A DNA stretch of 64,000 nucleotides from Ruegeria sp. 6PALISEP08. GTDB lineage: Bacteria; Pseudomonadota; Alphaproteobacteria; Rhodobacterales; Rhodobacteraceae. Position numbers and translations under genes: made by a program. The stretch is from positions 186,001-250,000 of the forward strand of contig NZ_LGXZ01000003.1 in assembly GCF_001238295.1 (NCBI RefSeq). Direction: 5' to 3'. The notes under the pieces were generated by a model. That model was given only the letters and a program-made list of their open reading frames with translations. It made no database searches and was not told the origin of the DNA. This document shows, piece after piece, positions 37,711 to 46,611 of the stretch. Position 1 is the stretch's first letter. Every line of letters begins with the position of its first letter.

Positions 37711-40002
37711 ATGGAAAAGTTCGGTAAAAGCCAGCCGGTCAAACGGACCGAAGATCAACGGTTTTTGACCGGGCAGGGGCGTTACATGGATGATGTGGTG
37801 CCCTCGAACGCTCTGTTTGCTGCCTTCTTCCGCAGCCCGGTGGCCCATGGGGACCTCACAGCGTTGGATCTTGAGGCCGCACGGGCGGCTGACGGTGTGC
37901 GACTGGTCATGACACTGGATGATCTGGCGGCAACGGGGATCGATACCGTGCTGAGTGCCGCCGTTCTGCAGAATCGCGATGGATCCAAGGCGGCGGCCCC
38001 GGATCGGCACATGCTGGCCAAGGACCGTGTGCGGTTTGTGGGTGAACCGGTGGCGGTGGTCATCGCGGACACACCTGTACAGGCGCTGGACGCGGTTGAG
38101 TTGATCTGGATGGACACGGAAGAGCGCCCTGCAAAGCTGGACGTGGAGGCGGGAGGTGAGACATTGCACGCGGAAGCGCCCGATAACCGTGCTTTTGACT
38201 GGGGTCTGGGGGATGAAGCCGCCACCGAGGCTGCCTTTCTGTCCGCCGCCCATACGGTTTCGCTGAACGTGCAGGACAACCGGGTCATCATCAGCTCGCT
38301 GGAACCACGCGGCTGTCAGGCCGACTGGTCTGACGGGCGTCTGCATTTTTCGTATGGCGGGCAAGGCGTCTGGGCGATGAAGGCGCAACTGGCGCAAAAA
38401 ATGAAGCTCGATGCGGAAGATATCCGCGTCACCACCCCGGATGTGGGTGGCGGGTTTGGCATGAAAGTGATGCCCTATCCAGAATACTATTGCGTTGCCG
38501 TCGCCGCGATGAAGCTGGGCCAACCGGTTCACTGGATGTCAGACCGGTCCGAGGCGATGCTGTCCGATCACCATGGTCGCGATCTGACGTCGCTGGCCGA
38601 ACTGGCCTTTGACGCCGATCACAGGATCACCGCCTACCGGGTCCACAGCAAGGTGAACCTTGGCGCCTATAACAGCCATTTTGGGCAGGCGATTCAGACA
38701 AGCCTGTTCAGCAAGGTGCTGATGGGCGTGTATGACGTGCAAACCACCTATCTGCGGGCCGAGGGTTTTTATACCAACACAACGCAGGTCGATGCCTATC
38801 GTGGGGCTGGGCGGCCCGAGGCGATCTATGTTCTGGAACGCGTGATGGATCGCGCGGCGCGCGAACTGGGTGTTGATCCGTGGGAATTGCGGCGCAAGAA
38901 TTTTATCCGCCCCGGCGATTTCCCTTACACCTCCTCCACGGGTGAAACCTATGATGTTGGTGACTTCGACATGGTCCTCAACCGCGCGGCTGACCAGACC
39001 ATCGGGTTTGAAACGCGCAAGGCTGCGGATGCCGAACGGGGGCTGATACGCGGGCAGGGCCTCTGTTACTATATCGAAAGCATTTTAGGGGACCCTTCCG
39101 AAAACTCGAAGGTCGAGTTTTGCGAGGATGGCACCGTGAACCTGTACGTCGGAACACAATCGAACGGGCAGGGGCATGAGACGGTTTATGCCCAATTCCT
39201 GTCCGACCAGACCGGAATTCCCATGAACCAGATCACTGTCATTCAAGGCGATACTGACCGGCTCGGCCATGGTGGCGGCACCGGTGGGTCGCGTTCGGTT
39301 ACGGTGCAAAGCGCCGCCACGCTCGCCACCGTTGACAAGATAATCGCCGCATTCACGCCTTATCTTGCCGATAAGATAGGGGTCGAGGAAAGTGATGTGA
39401 GTTTTGACCACGAGACATTCCGCGTGCCGGGGTCCAACCTGACGCCGACGCTGACCGAAGCCGCTGAAATGGCCCGCGCCGACGGGCGTTTGGATCTGCT
39501 GCAACATGAGGCCCGCGCCAACCTGGATGCGCGCAGCTATCCGAACGGCGCGCATGTTGCCGAAGTCGTGATCGATTCTTACACCGGAGAGACATGGGTT
39601 GACTGTTATACAGTCGTTGACGATTTTGGTAATCTTATCAATCCAATGCTTGCCGAAGGGCAAGTGCATGGCGGGGTGGTTCAAGGTATCGGACAAGCCC
39701 TGAGCGAACATGTTGTGCACGATGCACATGGGCAACTGCTCACGGCTTCGTTTATGGATTACGCCTTGCCCCGTGCAGCGGACATACCCATGATTGAGTT
39801 TACCTCGGCGCCGGTTCCGTCAACCTCAAACCCGATGGGGATGAAAGGGTGCGGCGAAGCCGGCACAGTGGGCGCGCTGGCTGCAGTGGCAAACGCGGTT
39901 CAGGATGCGCTCTGGGATCATGGGGTGCGACAGGCGGATATGCCTTTCACACCTCAAAGAGTATGGGAATTGCTGACGCATGAAACTGTCGCGGCTGAGT
40001 AG
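37711..40002 (+). CDS. Orphan CoxL-like molybdopterin-binding dehydrogenase subunit (form II)
   Basis: The 763-residue product is a large subunit of the xanthine dehydrogenase / carbon monoxide dehydrogenase family. The N-terminal a/b hammerhead is intact (TEDQRFLTGQGRYMDD), and molybdopterin-binding blocks include VTTPDVGGGFGMKVMPYPE, DAYRGAGRPEAIYVLE and GGGTGGSRSVTVQSAA. AYRGAGR at the active loop is the form II type; form I CO dehydrogenase has AYRCSFR, so CO oxidation is doubtful. The final MGMKGCGEAGTVG carries the catalytic Glu. No small (2Fe-2S) or FAD subunit gene is beside it, which is unusual. Start at 37711 after GACAGGAG. Confidence 0.9.
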   Translation: MEKFGKSQPVKRTEDQRFLTGQGRYMDDVVPSNALFAAFFRSPVAHGDLTALDLEAARAADGVRLVMTLDDLAATGIDTVLSAAVLQNRDGSKAAAPDRHMLAKDRVRFVGEPVAVVIADTPVQALDAVELIWMDTEERPAKLDVEAGGETLHAEAPDNRAFDWGLGDEAATEAAFLSAAHTVSLNVQDNRVIISSLEPRGCQADWSDGRLHFSYGGQGVWAMKAQLAQKMKLDAEDIRVTTPDVGGGFGMKVMPYPEYYCVAVAAMKLGQPVHWMSDRSEAMLSDHHGRDLTSLAELAFDADHRITAYRVHSKVNLGAYNSHFGQAIQTSLFSKVLMGVYDVQTTYLRAEGFYTNTTQVDAYRGAGRPEAIYVLERVMDRAARELGVDPWELRRKNFIRPGDFPYTSSTGETYDVGDFDMVLNRAADQTIGFETRKAADAERGLIRGQGLCYYIESILGDPSENSKVEFCEDGTVNLYVGTQSNGQGHETVYAQFLSDQTGIPMNQITVIQGDTDRLGHGGGTGGSRSVTVQSAATLATVDKIIAAFTPYLADKIGVEESDVSFDHETFRVPGSNLTPTLTEAAEMARADGRLDLLQHEARANLDARSYPNGAHVAEVVIDSYTGETWVDCYTVVDDFGNLINPMLAEGQVHGGVVQGIGQALSEHVVHDAHGQLLTASFMDYALPRAADIPMIEFTSAPVPSTSNPMGMKGCGEAGTVGALAAVANAVQDALWDHGVRQADMPFTPQRVWELLTHETVAAE

Positions 40003-41056
40003 AAAGGTTCTGGGATGGCTTGGACGGCCCTTGCGGTCCGAGCATTCCGCCGAGACGCGGCACCGCGAACCGCTCAGCCATGTCATCATCCTGGACGGCA
40101 CAATGTCGACGCTCGAACCGGGGTTCGAGACACATGCCGGGCAAACCTTGCGCCTGTGTTGCGAGATGGGCAGCAAAGTTTCGGTGTTTTATGAAGCGGG
40201 CGTGCAGTGGGAAAACTGGAAATCCTCGCTGGATGTGATGATGGGCCGGGGTATCAACCGCCAAATTCGTCGTGCCTATGGCTATCTGGCCTCACGCTAC
40301 AAGCCTGGGGACCGGATCTATTTCATCGGCTACTCACGCGGGGCTTACGGCGTGCGCAGTCTGGCAGGGGTGATCGATATGATCGGTCTGCTCAAGGCCG
40401 AACACGCGACCGAGCGCAACATTCAACAAGCCTATCGCCACTATGAATGCAATCCCAGCGGCACCGCCGCGCGCGATTTCCGACGGAAGTTCTGCCATGA
40501 AGGGGTTGAGATCGAGATGATCGGCGTCTGGGACACTGTCAAGGCGTTGGGCCTGCGGCTGCCGCTGCTCTGGCGCTGGGCCGAGGAACGCCACGCCTTT
40601 CACAGCCATCAACTGGGCCCTTCGACCCGCCACGGCTATCACGCCATGGCATTGGACGAGACGCGTGAGGTGTTCGACCCGGTGCTGTGGAAATGCACGC
40701 CCGAGTTCAAAGGTCATGTGGAACAGGTCTGGTTTCGGGGCACCCACGGTGACATCGGCGGGCAGTTGAACGGCTTTGAAGAGGCGCGACCGCTCAGCAA
40801 CATTTCCCTGATCTGGATGCTGGATAAGGCGGAGATGCACGGATTGCCGTTGCCTGAGGGCTGGCGCGACCGCTTTCCCATAGATACTCAAGCACGGTCG
40901 GTTGGAACGTGGCGCGGCTGGGGCAAGATTTTCCTTCTGCGCAAACACCGCAAAGTCGGGCGAGATCAGTCAGAGCGCCTACATGTCTCGGTATCGCCGG
41001 ACGAGCTGCCCGGTTGGGTCGCGATGCCGAATCTGCCGTCGCATCCGGCGCAGTAA
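39980..41056 (+). CDS. DUF2235 alpha/beta-hydrolase-like protein
   Basis: A 358-residue protein of the DUF2235 (Tle1-related phospholipase-like) family. LSHVIILDGTMSTLEPGF and the nucleophile elbow GYSRGAYGVRSLAG (residues 117-130, Ser119) are characteristic, as is the later FRGTHGDIGGQLNGFEEARPL, where Asp and His could complete the triad. Most bacterial homologues are cytosolic and not secretion effectors, and no type VI genes are here. The ATG lies within the last codons of the CoxL-like gene (23-bp overlap), suggesting co-transcription. Substrate unknown. Confidence 0.88.
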   Translation: MKLSRLSRKVLGWLGRPLRSEHSAETRHREPLSHVIILDGTMSTLEPGFETHAGQTLRLCCEMGSKVSVFYEAGVQWENWKSSLDVMMGRGINRQIRRAYGYLASRYKPGDRIYFIGYSRGAYGVRSLAGVIDMIGLLKAEHATERNIQQAYRHYECNPSGTAARDFRRKFCHEGVEIEMIGVWDTVKALGLRLPLLWRWAEERHAFHSHQLGPSTRHGYHAMALDETREVFDPVLWKCTPEFKGHVEQVWFRGTHGDIGGQLNGFEEARPLSNISLIWMLDKAEMHGLPLPEGWRDRFPIDTQARSVGTWRGWGKIFLLRKHRKVGRDQSERLHVSVSPDELPGWVAMPNLPSHPAQ

Positions 41057-41058
41057 GG

Positions 41059-41703
41059 TTAGTCGAATGACGTTGCGCCGGGATCGAGGGAAAACGCTTC
41101 AAACGCTTCCAATACATCCCGCCTGAGGTTTCGCACCAGTGACAACTCTGGCAGCGCATTCTTTTGGAAAAAGGCCACCTCGCTGGTTTCGACGCCAGCC
41201 TGTGGATCGCTATCGCTGATTTCGTCACACAAAAAGAACAGTTTATAGAAGTCCCGCGCATCTGCCGGGTAGGGGTGCCGCGCCTTGTGGCGCAAAGCAT
41301 ACAAGCGTCGGGCCCGAACCCGAAGACCGGCCTCTTCCCAGACCTCACGTTCGATGTTTTCCGCCGGAGAGCTGCCGATATCCGCGAACCCGCCGGGCAT
41401 CGACCAGCGCCCGTCACTGCGCTCGCGCACCAAAAGGATGCGACCGTTCCGGATCACTGCGGCGCGAATATCGATACTGGGCGTGGCATAGCCGCCCGCA
41501 TGTTCCGAAACCAGTCCTTCGATCCGCGAAATTGGAACCTGACCCAGATCTGCCAGAATGGCACGAGCCATGGTTGCGATCTCGTCATAGCGTTCGCGGT
41601 CAAACGGATCCTTGGTGAAATGCTGGCCGGTTTCGGCCAGCGCCAACAGGCGTTTTGCCCGGGCTAGCCAGGTATCCTCTATCGCTGTCGGATCCTGGCG
41701 CAT
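41059..41703 (-). CDS. Nudix hydrolase with N-terminal extension
   Basis: A 214-residue Nudix protein. An N-terminal helical domain (about residues 1-70, WLARAKRLLALAETGQHFTKDPFDRERYDEIATMA) precedes the Nudix fold: IDIRAAVIRNGRILLVRERSDGRWSMPGG and the box GGFADIGSSPAENIEREVWEEAGL with a canonical REVWEEAGL core. This two-part layout is known for a YjhB-like ADP-ribose-type Nudix subgroup. It begins 5 bases after gcrA ends, so gcrA and this gene form an operon. Substrate not known. Confidence 0.92.
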   Translation of the reverse strand: MRQDPTAIEDTWLARAKRLLALAETGQHFTKDPFDRERYDEIATMARAILADLGQVPISRIEGLVSEHAGGYATPSIDIRAAVIRNGRILLVRERSDGRWSMPGGFADIGSSPAENIEREVWEEAGLRVRARRLYALRHKARHPYPADARDFYKLFFLCDEISDSDPQAGVETSEVAFFQKNALPELSLVRNLRRDVLEAFEAFSLDPGATSFD

Positions 41704-41708
41704 GAGCT

Positions 41709-42284
41709 TTACCGACGTCGGTCGCGGCGCGAGCTCATGGGCTGGAAGGCCACGCCCACATGGGCCTCGCAATAGGGTTTGCCTGCTTCAACCGGCAGGC
41801 CACAGAACCAGAAATCTTCGGTCGCGGGGTCGCCCACGGGCCATTTGCAGGTTTTCTCGGTCAGCTCCATCAGGGTCAGCTTCTTGGCCTTCTTCTCGAT
41901 CTCGTTGACCTTGGCCAGCGCTTCGGGGCTGATTTCATTGGCCGAAGGCTGCGGCGGCAGCGGTTGACCGGCGGGGATGATCTGGCGGCGGGCCGGAACG
42001 GCGGGTTTTGCCTCGGCGGTCGGGGCAGGGGCCGGGCGCGCCGGTTCGGTCTTGGGCGTGGGTTTGGGCTTGGCCTCAGCCTTGGGGGCGGGTGCCGGTT
42101 TTTCTTTCGGTTCCGCCTTGGCCGGGGATGCGCCTGTTGCCCGGTTGGACAGGCCCAGGCGATGCACCTTGCCGATCACCGCGTTGCGGGTCACGCCACC
42201 CAGTTCCTTGGCAATCTGGCTGGCCGACTGGCCTTCGCCCCACATCTTCTTCAGCAGTTCTACACGCTCGTCTGTCCAGGACAT
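41709..42284 (-). CDS. gcrA: GcrA cell cycle regulator
   Basis: GcrA binds sigma-70 and methylated GANTC promoters and drives cell-cycle transcription in Alphaproteobacteria. The 191-residue protein has the N-terminal helix-turn-helix (SWTDERVELLKKMWGEGQSASQIAKELG, GVTRNAVIGKVHRLGL), a Pro/Ala/Lys-rich linker (about residues 55-115) and the C-terminal sigma-binding CKWPVGDP...FWFCGLPVEAGKPYCEAH block with conserved cysteines. The start at 42284 fits the family; 26 upstream in-frame codons do not look like part of GcrA. A GC hairpin lies in its 5' leader. Confidence 0.97.
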   Translation of the reverse strand: MSWTDERVELLKKMWGEGQSASQIAKELGGVTRNAVIGKVHRLGLSNRATGASPAKAEPKEKPAPAPKAEAKPKPTPKTEPARPAPAPTAEAKPAVPARRQIIPAGQPLPPQPSANEISPEALAKVNEIEKKAKKLTLMELTEKTCKWPVGDPATEDFWFCGLPVEAGKPYCEAHVGVAFQPMSSRRDRRR

Positions 42285-42307
42285 CGTTAGCCTTTCAAAA
42301 GCGGAAA

Positions 42308-42328
42308 GCGGCCCCGGATTCGGGCCGC
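42308..42328. promoter_or_regulatory. Hairpin between divergent gcrA and ABC permease genes
   Basis: GCGGCCC (42308-42314), 7-base loop, GGGCCGC (42322-42328), 24 bases upstream of the gcrA ATG. It is not placed to terminate either divergent gene, so it may be a leader structure of the gcrA mRNA or simply chance in GC-rich DNA. Confidence 0.4.
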
Positions 42329-42409
42329 CTTGGAAATTCGTCTCAGCCCCTATTCTAAACACTGCAGCCCGAGTTACAAGCTGTCTTCGAATCAGGTTGA
42401 GGGCAAAAC

Positions 42410-43213
42410 ATGCAGAATCCCGCAGATCAGACCGCGCGCCGCTTCGGAGCAGTCAACTGGATGGGACTTTACACGCTGGCACAGCGCGAGACCCTGCGCT
42501 TTCTGGCGGTCTGGACCCAGACCGTACTGGCGCCGCTGGTGACGGCAGGGTTGTTCCTGCTGATCTTTACCATCGCCATCGGACCCAGTCGACCTGATGT
42601 CATGGGCGTCCCATTTGTGATGTTTCTGGCCCCGGGGATCATGATGATGACGGTGATCCAGAACGCCTTTGCCAATACCTCATCTTCAATGGTGATCGCC
42701 AAAGTACAAGGCAATATCGTTGATACTTTGATGCCGCCACTATCACCGCTTGAGATTCTTTTGGGCTATCTCGCGGGGGGCATCGCCCGTGGTGTGATGA
42801 TTGCACTGGTGATCTCAATCGCGTTGTTGGTTCTGCTTTCTATCGCCCCTCAGCATCCGTTGGTCGCGCTGATCTTTGTGGTACTTGGAGGCGCATTCAT
42901 GGGTGCGCTGGGATTGTTTGCCGGTATCTTTGCAAACAAGTTCGACCAAATGGCGGCGATCACCAACTTCGTTGTGACGCCGTTGGCCTTCCTGTCGGGC
43001 ACATTTTACTCGGTCGACGCGCTGCCCCCGGTCCTAAACCGTCTGACCCATCTGAATCCGGTCTTCTATCTGATCGACGGTTTGCGTTACGGAATAATCG
43101 GGGTGTCGGATAGTTCTCCGTGGCTGGGCATGGCGGTCTGCGCGTTTGCGACATTGGTGGTCGGGCTCATCACCTGGCAGATGTTGCGCACCGGGTACAG
43201 GTTGAAAGCTTGA
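42410..43213 (+). CDS. ABC-2 type transporter permease
   Basis: The 267-residue protein has six hydrophobic segments in the ABC-2 (YadH/NodJ-like) arrangement: an N-terminal amphipathic WMGLYTLAQRETLRFL, FVMFLAPGIMMMTVIQNAF, the conserved SPLEILLGYLAGG coupling region, and a C-terminal PLAFLSGTFYSVDALP then LNPVFYLIDGLRYG block that is the family signature. Such permeases work with a separate ATP-binding protein. None is adjacent (gcrA lies divergent upstream, a reverse DMT gene lies downstream), so its partner must be elsewhere. Confidence 0.93.
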   Translation: MQNPADQTARRFGAVNWMGLYTLAQRETLRFLAVWTQTVLAPLVTAGLFLLIFTIAIGPSRPDVMGVPFVMFLAPGIMMMTVIQNAFANTSSSMVIAKVQGNIVDTLMPPLSPLEILLGYLAGGIARGVMIALVISIALLVLLSIAPQHPLVALIFVVLGGAFMGALGLFAGIFANKFDQMAAITNFVVTPLAFLSGTFYSVDALPPVLNRLTHLNPVFYLIDGLRYGIIGVSDSSPWLGMAVCAFATLVVGLITWQMLRTGYRLKA

Positions 43214-43264
43214 AGCAAGCCAAACTATCTTTGCTGACAGTTTGTCGGCTCTGTGTTTTGCCTG

Positions 43265-44149
43265 TTACCCTTGCCGCTGTACCGCTTCTCGCCAAACCAG
43301 AATCAGCCCGCCGGCCAGAATGGTGATCGACCCGATCAGGCTGATCCAGTCGGGGATCACATCGAACACCGCAAAGTCGTAAAGGGCGGCAAAGATCAGT
43401 GTTGCATAGCTGATCGGGGCCACAAAAGACGCATCCGCCCGCGCCATGCCGTTGACGAAACACGCCTGCGCACAAGCCATCAGGACGCCGATCCCCACCA
43501 ATGCAACCCATTGCTGCGGGGTTGGCATCTGAAAGACAAAACTGACCGCAATGGTGGCGATCACCAACCCCATCGAGTTGTTGATCAACAGAATCTGGAT
43601 CGGCGGCTCGCGGCCCGATAGCTTCTTGATAAAGATCAGCTCCATCCCGATCAGCGCAGCGGCTGACAGCGCCAAAAGGGCAGCAGGCTGAAAGCTGGCA
43701 GGCGTTGGGCGCAGCAAGATCAGCGCACCGATCAGGGCAACGGCTGCGGCCAGCCAGCGCCACGGGCCTACCCGCTCCCCCAACAGCGGAATTGCAAGAA
43801 CCATGCCAAAGACGGGATTCAGAAAGGAAATAGCTGTCGCATCCGCCATCGGAATGAAGGCCACCGAGGCAAACATCAAAGTCACACCGGCCCAGCCAAA
43901 GCTGGTTCGCCCGATATGAAGCCCCCAATGTGGCCGCACCAGCCGGGGCCGCAGGATCGCAACCACGGACAGGATTGCCAGCAGGGCAAACAGAAACCGC
44001 CCATGACTGATTTGCATCGCGTGCAAAGGTGGGCCCAAAGCATCTGTTCCCAATGCCTTGGCCAGCAGCGTTGTTGCCGCGATGAAAGCAGTGGCGACAA
44101 AGATCAGCGCAGCGGCCAGCGGTGGATTATGGCGTCTGGGTTCAAACAT
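43265..44149 (-). CDS. EamA/DMT family transporter
   Basis: A 294-residue inner-membrane protein with ten hydrophobic segments arranged as two EamA repeats. Markers are FIAATTLLAKALG, QISHGRFLFALLAILSVVAIL, ADATAISFLNPVFGMVLAIPLLGERVGPWRW at the end of the first repeat, and DASFVAPISYATLIFAALYDFAVF in the second. The ATG at 44149 begins the polar N-terminus; the frame continues further upstream without membrane character. Substrate unknown; these proteins export amino acids or metabolites. Confidence 0.9.
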   Translation of the reverse strand: MFEPRRHNPPLAAALIFVATAFIAATTLLAKALGTDALGPPLHAMQISHGRFLFALLAILSVVAILRPRLVRPHWGLHIGRTSFGWAGVTLMFASVAFIPMADATAISFLNPVFGMVLAIPLLGERVGPWRWLAAAVALIGALILLRPTPASFQPAALLALSAAALIGMELIFIKKLSGREPPIQILLINNSMGLVIATIAVSFVFQMPTPQQWVALVGIGVLMACAQACFVNGMARADASFVAPISYATLIFAALYDFAVFDVIPDWISLIGSITILAGGLILVWREAVQRQG

Positions 44150-44323
44150 GGCCAACCGGTGCGTGGTTGCAGGTGCTTTGGCAAGCGCAAAATGCGACCC
44201 TTGCAAAATAGCGGCTTCCCAACCTGCACAACCATCGCTATACGGGCGGCCATGATCAAACGCGTGCAAATCCAACTGCTCCGACGCCGACGCATCTTTG
44301 CGTAACCGGCCTGTTTGATCTTA

Positions 44324-44344
44324 TGTGCCTTCCAATTAGGCACA
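44324..44344. promoter_or_regulatory. Inverted repeat upstream of argD
   Basis: TGTGCCT (44324-44330), loop TCCAATT, AGGCACA (44338-44344): a perfect 7-bp inverted repeat 79 bases before the argD ATG. It could be an operator for arginine-responsive control or a leader hairpin. It does not resemble the E. coli ARG box. Confidence 0.4.
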
Positions 44345-44422
44345 AACCTCACCAAATCTGTTGACGAACAGGGCCTTCGTGTATCACTCACGAGGCTCAT
44401 ACTATCTGAAAAGGATGATCCC

Positions 44423-45610
44423 ATGATCCCGTCCGTTCTGCCGACCTATAACCGTGCGCCCCTGACTTTCGTGAAGGGTGAAGGCGCCTGGCTGACCGAG
44501 GCGGATGGCCGACGTTTTCTGGATCTCGGCGCCGGGATCGCGGTGAACGTGCTGGGTCATGCGCACCCCGCGCTTGTGGCCGCGCTGACCGAGCAGGCCC
44601 ACGCACTGTGGCATGTTTCGAACCTGTACAACATCCCGCAGCAACAGGCGCTGGCCGACAAGCTGGTCGAGCACACCTTTGCGGACACGGTGTTCTTCAC
44701 GAACTCCGGCACGGAATCCTGCGAACTGGCCGTGAAAATGGCCCGCAAGTATTTCTATGACAAAGGTCAGCCTGAGCGCGTTGAAATCATCACCTTCGAC
44801 GGGTCATTCCATGGCCGCTCCTCCGCAGGCATTGCTGCCGCCGGGTCGGAAAAGATGACTAAGGGCTTTGGTCCTCTGTTGCCCGGCTTTGTGCACCTGA
44901 CCTTTGGTGACCTGGACGGCGTCACCAATGCGATTGACGACAAAACCGCGGCCATCCTGATCGAGCCGGTGCAGGGCGAAGGTGGCATCCGCCCGGTGCC
45001 TGATGCCGAACTCAAAGCGCTGCGTCAGATCTGTGATGAAAACGGTCTGCTGCTGATCCTGGACGAGGTGCAATGCGGCGTTGGCCGGACCGGCAAGCTG
45101 TTCGCGCATGAGTGGGCAGGGATCACGCCTGACATCATGATGGTGGCCAAAGGTATCGGTGGCGGCTTCCCTCTCGGCGCTGTTCTGGCAACCGAAGACG
45201 CGGCATCCGGCATGACAGCGGGCACCCATGGCTCGACCTATGGCGGCAACCCGCTGGGTTGCGCCGTAGGCTGCGCCGTGATCGATCAGGTGGCAACCCC
45301 GGCCTTCCTCGAAGGTGTCAACCGAAAGGCCGGGCTTCTGCGCCAGAAACTCGAAGGTCTGGTTGCCGATCATTCCGAAGTCTTTGAAGAGGTCCGCGGC
45401 TGTGGACTGATGCTCGGTCTCAAATGCAGACCTGCCAATGTCGATGTGGTCAGTGCAAGCTATGACAACGAGGTTATCACCGTCCCCGCCGCCGACAACG
45501 TGATCCGCCTGTTGCCGCCGCTGACACTGACCGAGGATGACATCGCTCAAGCCATGATCCGCCTCGACAAAGCTGCTAAACAGATCGAAACCCAGCTCGC
45601 AACTGCCTGA
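44423..45610 (+). CDS. argD: Acetylornithine aminotransferase
   Basis: Arginine synthesis: transfers the amino group from glutamate to N-acetylglutamate semialdehyde. The 395-residue class III aminotransferase has [26 protein letters not shown], the PLP-phosphate site [36 protein letters not shown] and the PLP lysine in [15 protein letters not shown]. The ATG at 44423 follows AAAAGGAT; an upstream in-frame start adds 36 non-family residues. argF follows on the same strand, separated by 74 bases that hold copy C of the dispersed element. Confidence 0.97.
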   Translation: MIPSVLPTYNRAPLTFVKGEGAWLTEADGRRFLDLGAGIAVNVLGHAHPALVAALTEQAHALWHVSNLYNIPQQQALADKLVEHTFADTVFFTNSGTESCELAVKMARKYFYDKGQPERVEIITFDGSFHGRSSAGIAAAGSEKMTKGFGPLLPGFVHLTFGDLDGVTNAIDDKTAAILIEPVQGEGGIRPVPDAELKALRQICDENGLLLILDEVQCGVGRTGKLFAHEWAGITPDIMMVAKGIGGGFPLGAVLATEDAASGMTAGTHGSTYGGNPLGCAVGCAVIDQVATPAFLEGVNRKAGLLRQKLEGLVADHSEVFEEVRGCGLMLGLKCRPANVDVVSASYDNEVITVPAADNVIRLLPPLTLTEDDIAQAMIRLDKAAKQIETQLATA

Positions 45611-45611
45611 G

Positions 45612-45658
45612 CTTCATCTTTTCCCAAATACTCCGGGGGTGTGGGGGCTGGCCCCCAC
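45612..45658 (+). repeat. Dispersed element copy C between argD and argF
   Basis: CTTCATCTTTTCCCAAATAC plus TCC begins one base after the argD stop, followed by a GTGGGGGC-TG-GCCCCCAC hairpin (45641-45658). Same orientation as argD. It forms a terminator-like structure inside the argD-argF pair and may attenuate or separate the two genes' expression, or act as an mRNA 3'-end element. Confidence 0.8.
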
Positions 45659-45684
45659 CCGCCATCAGCCAAAAGCGAAGCAAA

Positions 45685-46611
45685 ATGAACCATTTCCTCG
45701 ACATCCACAAAACCGATGCCACCGACCTGCGGGCCATGATCGATCAGGCGGGCGCGATGAAACAGGCGCGCCTGGGCCGTCCCAAGGCAGCGCTCGACAG
45801 TGATCAGCCGCTGGCCGGTCGCATGGTCGCGCTGATCTTTGAAAAACCCTCGACCCGGACCCGTGTTTCTTTTGACGTGGGCGTCCGTCAGATGGGTGGT
45901 CAGACCATGGTGCTGTCCGGCAAGGACATGCAACTGGGCCATGGCGAGACGATTGCCGACACCGCCCGCGTCCTGTCGCGCTATGTCGACATGATCATGA
46001 TCCGGACCTTTGACGAGACCATCCTGACCGAAATGGCCGAGTATTCAGACGTGCCGGTTATCAACGGCCTGACCGACCGCACCCATCCCTGTCAGATCAT
46101 GGCCGACGTGCTCACGTTCGAGGAACATCGTGGCCCCATCGCGGGCAAAAAGGTGGTCTGGACTGGCGATGGCAACAATGTCTGCGCCTCTTTCCTTCAC
46201 GCCGCAGGCCAGTTCGGGTTCGACCTAACATTCACCGGCCCTGCGCAATTCGACCCCGAAGAAGAGTTCATGGGGTTCGCGCGGCAGAAGGGGTCTCAAA
46301 TCGTAGTCGAGCGGGATCCATTCAAGGCCGTTGAAGGGGCTGATTTGGTGGTCGCGGACACTTGGGTCTCGATGCACGATTCCCAGTCTGCCAAGGAACG
46401 CCGCCACAACCTGCTGCGCCCCTATCAGGTCAACACGGAACTTATGTCCCACGCCAAGCCGGATGCGTTGTTCATGCACTGCCTGCCTGCCCACCGCGAG
46501 GAGGAGGCAACCTCTGAGGTGATGGACGGTCCGAACTCGGTCATTTTTGACGAGGCTGAAAACCGCCTGCATGCGCAAAAAGCGGTTATGCGCTGGTGCC
46601 TTGGCGTTTAA
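45685..46611 (+). CDS. argF: Ornithine carbamoyltransferase
   Basis: Converts ornithine and carbamoyl phosphate to citrulline. The 308 residues show the carbamoyl-phosphate motif [15 protein letters not shown], the [13 protein letters not shown] block and the ornithine-binding [16 protein letters not shown]. Length matches anabolic ArgF. The start ATG at 45685 has only a weak ribosome-binding site (GCGAAGC). It overlaps the convergent membrane-protein gene by 4 bases. Confidence 0.98.
   Translation: MNHFLDIHKTDATDLRAMIDQAGAMKQARLGRPKAALDSDQPLAGRMVALIFEKPSTRTRVSFDVGVRQMGGQTMVLSGKDMQLGHGETIADTARVLSRYVDMIMIRTFDETILTEMAEYSDVPVINGLTDRTHPCQIMADVLTFEEHRGPIAGKKVVWTGDGNNVCASFLHAAGQFGFDLTFTGPAQFDPEEEFMGFARQKGSQIVVERDPFKAVEGADLVVADTWVSMHDSQSAKERRHNLLRPYQVNTELMSHAKPDALFMHCLPAHREEEATSEVMDGPNSVIFDEAENRLHAQKAVMRWCLGV

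Noticed and set aside
37711..40002. Carbon monoxide dehydrogenase (form I) large subunit
   Set aside because: The active loop is AYRGAGR, not AYRCSFR, and the CoxS/CoxM genes are absent, so CO oxidation is not supported.
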